Source: Haemonchus contortus
Lineage: Eukaryota > Nematoda > Chromadorea > Rhabditida > Trichostrongylidae
Direction: 5' to 3'
NCBI GenBank assembly: GCA_000469685.2
Contig: LS997567.1
Span: 35,999,505-36,063,504 of the forward strand
Length of the DNA stretch: 64,000 nt
Of this stretch, positions 29,501-38,500 are shown in pieces. Position 1 is the stretch's first letter, and the number at the start of each line of letters is the position of its first letter. The notes below the pieces were generated by a model that saw only the letters and a list, made by a program, of their open reading frames with translations, made no database searches and had not been told where the DNA came from. The translations under genes were made by a program, and so were the position numbers.

Positions 29501-32500
29501 TCCAAATAAATATAATAGGTTAGCTTAGGAAAAACAGCGTATAATTGGATAAAGTGCAAGTCCGTCACTCATGCTGGTCCCCAAACACATCAACGTCCTG
29601 CTTGAGTGACAAATACTGATTGGCAGTACATACTTAAAATTGGAATACTGAAATCAAACCACAGCGAATACAATGTTGATTATGATAGGCGAAGCAGCGC
29701 TGAATATTGATGAATCATCTTCATTTCCATTGGCATTAGAAATGGTCTCGATGATCGGAAAAAATTCGAAAGAAAAGTTTTTTAAATTCAAAAAATATCG
29801 AGTTATTGCAACCTATCCTTGTAAAATGTGTTATTTATATTCATATCTATCTTTATTCATGGTCTTTCCCTTTATAAGTGCTGTTTGTGAAAGAAATTGC
29901 ATTCTGGACCCACCTGTCGCTGATGGGGCCAGGTCGTGACGCAGTCTTGACTGCCCGACCCCTCACTTCCACCCCCTTCCCGTGGAAGATTTGCCTGCCT
30001 TCCTCTACTTGCAAAATTACTAGATATCGGGGAGAATTAAAACGAAGCTTGTTAATTGGACTCTGTTGCATTTCTCCTCACAAGAATTAACAAGTAGGCT
30101 CAGAAACCAGTTGCTTATCGATAAGCCGTATTTTTCGTGATAGTTACACTACACGGAAGAAGTTGAACGAGTGATTTGAATGACTTAAGTACTCCTCAAG
30201 TGGTTACAAGTGGAATTGAAGGTAGAAACCAAAGGTGGAGTGTCCTGGGTATTCCCTCATCACTATGGAAGTTACAGTTTCAAACCAGGAAACCGGACGT
30301 TCGATCAGTGAGGATTTCCCCGGGTTCTCAGCCACCATATGTAATTCGACGCCTCGAGTTTTCTCGGTCGAAGCATTCGCGTTGGTCGTTCAGCAGCGTG
30401 GCAGCGGAAGCGCGGCCGGAATAAAGATTTGCACATAAACAACTATTAAACAATTACTTATTCCACACAATGCCAGTTAAGGCAGTCATCGCGAGAACTT
30501 CAACCATTTCCGTTGCTCGCCCCCTCCCCCCTCGCATCTACATGACACAATTGATAACGAACTGACTGCAGCCGGCCGCCCGGAAGGCACTAGAAAAACC
30601 CTCGGTTGGAAGCGCCTTCTACTGACCACTGAAAGCATTGTGGTGAAGGTAATTGCTGGTAATACTACTAGTACGCATATGCAGTTGTTTTAACAGAAGG
30701 AGAACAATCTAAAAAGGCTGAATTTTTTCCCTCTCCTCTCCGAACCTGAACGGACTTGAAAAGCATATGATGGACATAAGAGCTACCGAGAACCCGTCCT
30801 CCATCCCCGCTTTTGAGTATTACAGTACCTTCAGATGTGCAGAACGGATTTTTTTTAACAGCCTTTTCTCCAGTACCTGTTCCATTCTTATTCCTCCTAC
30901 AACACACCCACAAACAGGGACTTCACTTCTCCTTGGGAGGATAGAAGCCTTTCTTTTATATCAGCTGCTTTCAAAAAAATGTAAGTGCCTCAAGCACATC
31001 CAAATGTCACGAAAACTCCAAAACAAGGTCAAGTGGGTGGGCAGTGCATTATGAACAAGGGGAATCTGGACCATTGTTTTAGCCGCTTCATGAAAAACAT
31101 ATGCCCCCCGAACGCCTTTCAACATGAATGACTGAGAGAAACATTGGAAGTAGACACCACATCACAAACTAACTCGTTATTTAACTCGGCATTTGTAAAA
31201 GTAACAAAAACCTTCCGGAAAGTAGGAACCTACTCGCTACTATGTATAGAAGCCAGAAATTCACGATGAAGCCGAATGGGGCACTCATCATGTTCAACAA
31301 CCGCAATCCCTCTGACTACAAAGAACTCGGAGCCCTATCTCATCGCAGTTTCATCTTCAACACCGCACTTTTCACATTTCTCTTTTTACAGGACACATGT
31401 TTGGGCTGAGGTCATAAAAATAGAAGGAAATCACAACGGAAGTTCGTTCACTTCTATTTTGTGCCGCCAGAGAATACGATGGCGGTCGGGAATCATTCGA
31501 CGGAAATATCATGGATGACGCTCGACTGCTGGCAGTATGCTGAGAACGTCTTTTTGTGACTATATTATTATTGTAAAATTGACAACATTCATGTTTTGAA
31601 GTGCATTCGGTTAGAGGACTCAATAACTGGTAATAAGTGAACAAGTTCTCACCTTCAAGATCCGATCTCCTTCTCGGACACCGGCACAGAATGCGGCTCC
31701 ATCGGGTTTTACTGTATGCACGAAAACCGGATGATCACCGGTAACCGTAAAGCCGTAACCATCGCTCTGACGCTGTACAACCACACATCGTTCGATCATA
31801 CCTTCGCTTGTCGGCTCGCTCACTGAAAAATCAATAGTCATACTTTGAGTGTGTTGATTTTACAAAATCCCTCCCCTGACGTCCTATTAAAGCCTCATCC
31901 CATAATTGCCGCATTAAAATAATTTATTCAAAGATGTAGAGGGGACCGCTTCACCACTCCACCAAAGCAGTCTAATATAGTAACAATAGAGTATACTACT
32001 CAATGCATTCATTATAAATTACTATTACAAGTTCCTCTGACGGGGATAACAACTGAGCTAATGGCCTGAGTAATGAGGCAATAATAGGCCAATCATAGCT
32101 TCAATGAACGATAGAGTCTAACAACGAATGGGCCCACGATAGGGGGCCAACATAGGGGGTAGGCACAAACGAATAGCCTTGAAACTGAGGTAAAATGAAG
32201 AGTACATCTTCTCGAATAAATGGTAATTAGGCAATTAGTGACTGATGAGTTACCAGTCAATTTTCAATTTGTCGAGGTTCTTTACTGAAAATGGTTGACT
32301 TAACAAGTATGACTGCCCTAGTATGCGAAATGGTTTTTCACTTTTGGCCGCCGTCATAGTTAAACGACTACATCACCATTAGAAGAAATTTTAAACATTG
32401 CCATGCATCTGGAAGCTTTTCACAATAACGGCATCGATTTTCCTTGGGAACAGAGGGGGAATTCTTCCGAACTCAACCCCCCGTCAACCCCACGGAGAAA

Positions 32501-35500
32501 ATAAAGTCGAAAAGAAATTTGAAACGGGAAAATCATTTAATGGACAGTCAAGAAGAAGCATAATGTGAGGTGTCCGATGAACAGAATGAGACAACAAGGG
32601 TGGTTCTTTTAGATGTTTAATTTTAGCTGATTCATTTCTGCCCCCCACCCCTGTTGTAATCATGCTAAATCATGCCCCCCGACGAAGAAACCTATTGCTC
32701 TATCGCTTTTCTGGATATATTCTCATGGGAACGCTCGATTCCACCCCGTCCGACCAGGAATCAGAGAGCGTCAAACGTCAATCCTCGAGGTTTCGCGATG
32801 AACGCGAGATCTACATCCGACGCTTTTGCACCCACCAAAAATGAGTTCACTACCCTCCTTTGGCCCCGGGCCTTAGCTTACCCCTATAATCCCTCTTCAC
32901 TGCCTTTCCTTAGGCCCGGGGCTTGATCACCTTGTTTAAAGGGATGCTGACTACCTTAACAAGTAAGAAGTGAAGAAAGGTAGGAAAATCAACGGGTTGC
33001 AAGCAAACAAAAAATAACCTCGGCAAAGAAGTACTAGAATAAGTGTTGTAATAGTTTAGTAGTTGTATAGACCACTTAAAAGGAGTGGGAAGTAAAAAAT
33101 ATATTGGAAACTGGTAATATTTGTTAGTTGCACTGACTTCAATGATAGAAACTAAAGTAATTTGTGAATCTACAGTTTGAACTACATGATGTTGTACTTT
33201 TGAGTTTGATACTGTAACATTACAAATTGGTAATTTGCATTGTTCAGATTCCAGGAAGTGTTTGTTTCGTTTGAGGACGTATTATATAATTAAAGAGCGC
33301 ACAGCACATTCCAATTCTCTGACCCCCTCCTTCTTTACTTTGCTATTGGGAAATTCGTCAAGGAAGTCCACTAACGAGCAGTCAATTTCATTGGTAACTA
33401 GTTTTGGTGTCCCATTGCAATATAACATGAAATTGCAAGTTTCAGCATCAAAGATTTGAAATAACGAAAGAAATAGCTGTGAAGCAGCTGTCTAACAACC
33501 ATTTTTCAGAATAAAGAAAAATCATGTTTATTCGAATCATTAATCAGATATGGTAGCGGCTAGCCACTAGGGACCATCAAAGATTCCCTAACGGGAGCCT
33601 CTCGTGGCTCAAACAACTTGTACTCTTTGAAGGCACAATCTGAAGCTTTTTTTCTCAGAATGGCAGCGGCATTTTCCTTGAGGTCTGGAGATCAATAATC
33701 GATTGGTTGGTGAAAATTTGACCGTCTAAAGTCTAGGATAATTTTTGGAAATAATGTTATGTTAGAATTTGAATGATATAATGAAAGGAAAACAAAATTA
33801 TCGTTAACTTCATGGACCCATAGATTGTCCTTTTCCGTCCAGTTGAACAAGTGAATGACCTCTCTTGCTTTCTGTTGCCTCTTGGCCTGTCCTCACTTCA
33901 CGGCGCGACCAAAAAAACTCAAGCAAACTTTATTTGAAAATTAATGAAATATGAAAATTTAGAATTTTAATGATACAACGGTTGAGAACAAAATCATCTA
34001 CAGCTTCATGAACTCATAAATGTCCTTTTCCGTCCAGTTGGGCCAGTGAATGACCTCAGTTGCTTTCTGCTGCCCCTTGCCCTGTCCTCGCTTTGCGGCG
34101 TCGGAACCAAAACCGATTTTGGAATTGGCCGACGACGACGACGACGACGACGAGCAAATCGTGGACGAAACAAGGCGCAAGAAAAAAAACAAATAGTGCA
34201 ACGCGTTGAGAACTCACAAAATCCCCGTCGCGTCGCGGGATGGCCCACGCCGGCGGCCAACAAATTTTTTCGCGGCTCATCGCCATTGTCGTTCAAGTTG
34301 AACAAATTTGCGAAAAACGGCCAACTTCTTCTCGGCCAGTTTGTCAAAATCGAGAAATGGGCTCATTTAGAAATCTGTACCAGTAACAGCTCAATGAGTA
34401 TGATCTCTACTCATCTACTTGCAAACATGGATCAAAGCGTAAAGGAGAACAATTAGAGTGCGAGTAGGGCAGTACCAAATGGCGCCGCAACCACGAGTTC
34501 AATTGGCGGATCAAATCCCAAACCGATTCTTGCCCTGACAACAAAATCTTTCACATCTTCGAAACCCCTAAAGGATACCAGATCCGATATTAAAAATTTA
34601 ACTTTAGTCGTTATAGGTGAATGTAAGAACCAAATACGCAACCAAACATCATGACGATCCTGAACGGAAGTCAAATGCTTGGGCGAAACCAAAACAAGAT
34701 AGATCAACCGTTTGGCCCTTTTCTCTGTAGGAACAAGGCTGCATTGACAGGAAAATCTTTGTTGTTAACATTGGTTATATTTATCCAAACAACTGCTACA
34801 AAAATAAACACAGCTCTTTCAACAGCTAGCGATTCTGGAAAGTTGAAGGAACAGACTTTACCAGTCAAGAGCCTATACCACCGGTTCATCCTTCCTCATC
34901 GGCTTACGATATTCGATTAAATTGTCATCAGAAGGGAAGGAACCTGGTCTCGACTCTCCATTTCCATTTACGTGACTTAGAATTATGAATTCCTGATCCA
35001 TTTCGAACTGCCTTCGTAATTTTCGACCTTCATCTCCTTCTCACCCCAAAGCATATAATAGAATACCCAAGACAGCCGGTTGAATAGCATTTTATTTTTG
35101 GACTGAGATGAAAAATTATCAAAAAACCGAAAAATGGATCACTTTTCGCTTTTTTTATGGTTATCCAAATCGACATTTATAGAAATGGGCCTTTGGCATA
35201 GCCTATCCCCGCCGCCAGCCGGTTCAGCTGATTCTTCCATCCCCGACCGATGCGGCCGACCGACGTCGCGGGAGGGAAAAACTTTCTCCCCATCTCATGG
35301 CGCCTTTTGACGTCACATAGACAGCCATTCGGCTTGAAACTGATATAGAAGGATGGCCTGATTTGAACTTGGTTCGTTGTCTTGATATTGGAACGCACAG
35401 AGGCCGCGAGGTTTTCTGGAAGTCAATTCCAGAAAACCTCCAGACACAGACCCACATCGTCTGAAGACAACCTAATCAGCGCTCATTATACGTGTTTGAG

Positions 35501-38500
35501 ACAGGGGGAAAAACATGAGGCAGAAAACTGGGTTCGGGTGAAATCAGTGCAGGGGAGAAAGCCACAGGAGAAATTTACGAAACGATTCAAAGGAATAAAA
35601 TTTGACTGAAATAATTTGAAATGATGACCATTTGAATAGTGGAATTGACGACTCCGGCATGGTTTACGGCGATTCGTCGATTTGGTTGGCTACCGTGCAA
35701 GATCTAAGTCAAGGACACCGCAACAATAACATAGAAACGGTGGCTGCAGCGAGCAGCAGCAGCAGCAGAATCCTACTACAAGTTATTACCACTTCCACAG
35801 CAAACAGTTACCTGTAGTTTTTGCCTATTTCTGATCAAATGGTAGTGGAAAACTCACTCGAGAATCAAATGGGAGCGCAAGATGTGGATGAGCACGAGAC
35901 CACACTGTGGCGACACTGCCGCCGCCGGCAGAATCACTTTGTCAGCCGGAAAAACATTGGAGCCTGTAACGCATACTGCCCCGCTAGCATCGCCCTCAAA
36001 TCTACCCCAAGCAGCAGCAGCAGCCAGCAGCGGGCAAACTTGTATCATCCGAATCGAAGCATTGGAATAGTGGATAAGTCGTGAACATTACGAATTGCTA
36101 TAGTTCAGCCAAAAAAAAACGAGGAGAAAGAAGAGCTATATGGGTAAGAGAATGGATAAGTGAGGCAGAAAAGACAAAACAGATAGATAGAGGGGCTAGA
36201 CGCTTATAATAATGTCTCCAGAGATTCGCAAAACGTGAGTCAATTGACTCGCTAGACGACCTTCTTCATCGTGAAGAATCTGAAGGGGAAGCCTGTTCTT
36301 ACGCTACACATACATACTTTATGAACACACCTACACAAAGACAATCACCCCTGTAGGTGACCATTAGGGGCTGAAATTCCGCTTTAATGGGTCCATGGGT
36401 CCACTATGGATGGTTGAATTAAAGAAGTTGTGTTCATGGAGAACGGGGGATACATACGGTGGGATCGCTTCACGAAAAAGTACCTACCGGAAAAAAATAG
36501 CCCAACATCTGCTCGGGAAACCACTGACCAATCTGTTTTACAGCTGCGACAACGATCACTTATACATGACACACGAACCCAGCGGCGGAAGTGTTCGCGC
36601 GAGAAAAAATCGCGCGCGGCGAGTTTCACGGGGTAAATCGTCGTCGCATCAAACGATGGACCACGACGGGGCGTATATTCGATTTATATTCACTTGGGAC
36701 AACAGACAATATACAAACGTCTCCAAGCCATTGTTCCGTCAATGAAAATGTCAACTTCAATTTCGAAAAGAGGCCAATCTACTAATCCACTTATGGATTT
36801 CATCCTTTTTGATTCCGTCCATGGTTACTATTAGTAACTATTATGCATTGAATAGCAAAATAGGGAGAAATTTTACACAGCTCAAGGTTTTTTTCGGTTA
36901 CTCAACATTGGTAGAACCAGTAACATTATTTTCAGGACAGCGCTGAGGCGAGGCCTCATTAGCTACCAAGCCAACAAAAACCTCGGTTGGAATTAGTAAC
37001 AATCTGTAGGTATAATATAATTTGTCGGCTCGTCTACAATGTAAAGGAATTATATGTAGGCATACTGCAGTACAGTATAACTGATATAGAGTTAAAAAAT
37101 ATACTTTGAATATTGTTGAGGCCCGTTTTGAGATGGGGTCACGCACACGACTTCATTTCTAAATCGTAATAACGTTTGAATGTGTGCCCGACCTACACCG
37201 TGAAACACCTGTTTTAGCCAGTTTTTAGACCAGAGTTTGTGGGCTGACGAGTCTGGAACTAATTAACAGATCCTGGAAGTTTGGGAAATTTGTTCAGCTT
37301 GGGTGGGCGTTGACCTCATACTTGATCTCAAGCCCGAACCCGAATCATATTTGTGACAGCAGCGCTCAGTGCCACTGCTCTTAACACTACCGTAACTCTG
37401 CACTGATAAGTATTTATATTTTGCAAGGAATTACATACAAAAAGAAGGAATAAGGCGATCATGGTCACCAGGCAATAGCTCGAAGTGAAAAACTGCCCCC
37501 ATCCCAAAAACGAGCCAAAATACTAAGGAACTACCTGTTATCCAGTACTTTCAGGCTCATAAGTAAAGCTCTGCAACATTAACGGGGAGTACTCGATCAC
37601 GGCTTAATCCAACTCCAGTACCTTCTACGTCAAATAACTTTCAGTTTTACTCGAGTAAAAAAGGAGCCGTGAATGAAAATATTGAAAGGATCTCAGAGCT
37701 TTCAAATATCACGTCTTTATCCCAGAAAATTTGATCTGAGAAAAACTAGACTCCCGAAAAGAGTCATATACACAGAAGAAAGAGCAAATTTTCCCGGAAG
37801 CACAAAAAAGGGTAATTATGCGAGTGGGAATAAAACTGAGGGAAATCACAGCCCGAAAAACGTAGGTGCGAGGGTTAGATCAACAATGCCATTGAAAGGG
37901 ACAAATCCGGAAAGTCCTTCCATCACCTTGGCCCTCCCAAGGATATTTCGAATCCATGGAGCCCATTACTTCATGGAACTCATTTTCCCTCTGGACAAAT
38001 GTAGTACTATAATAGTATGTTAGTTGACAGTTTTGCAGAAAGTAATGTTGTGTCTCACTTTGACTTACTTTCAATAACAGGTAACACCATAAAAAGTATT
38101 GACATAAGTACATAGTGCTGACAATAACGGAATCTTCAAAGGCTTTTTTTTCTTATAGCACTTGAGTGTAGCATGCCGCAACATAAATGCGTCCAGAATT
38201 TTGAAGTAGTCGAAACACCCACTCAAAATTCCCTGTGGAGAGTTTCTGTGGAGATTCAACGGAAAGCTACCAAGAAACGTAGCTCTTCTATTCACCTACC
38301 GAATGCTTCGAGAAAATAGTATTGCATGGCACAAAAGAGAAACTTCCACAGCCCAAAGATTAAGCCAACAACATTCAACCTTTCGAGGAACCCTCCCAAA
38401 ATTGGTTTCACATTGAGGAGGTCTTAAAACGATCAGCGAACTACGAGAATTGCCTACCTTTGATCGGTGGCGACAGTGGCGGGCTTGACCGAACGAGTGC

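Larger units (their letters stand above)
31823..38457. other. RhoGEF intron 1 (6.6 kb)
   Basis: The largest intron of the gene. Besides the nested segment at 33.8-34.4 kb it holds a CRE-like palindrome TGACGTCA at 35308-35315 in a GC-richer stretch (35.2-35.5 kb), a perfect 14-bp hairpin at 35408-35440, GC-rich stretches at 35.9-36.05 and 36.55-36.65 kb, and a tRNA-like sequence at 37329-37403. Alternative promoters are possible but not shown. Confidence 0.55.

Noticed and set aside
34046..34456. 136-codon plus-strand ORF
   Set aside because: It contains an Arg run from the trinucleotide repeat, and the minus strand shows the better protein-like C-terminus with a duplicate copy. Not fully excluded.
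35854..36048. Minus-strand ORF starting MIQVCPLLAAAAAW as an alternative RhoGEF first exon ending at gtgagt
   Set aside because: It ends in phase 2, whereas exon 2 needs a phase 1 donor, and the Ala run comes from GCT/GCA repeats.
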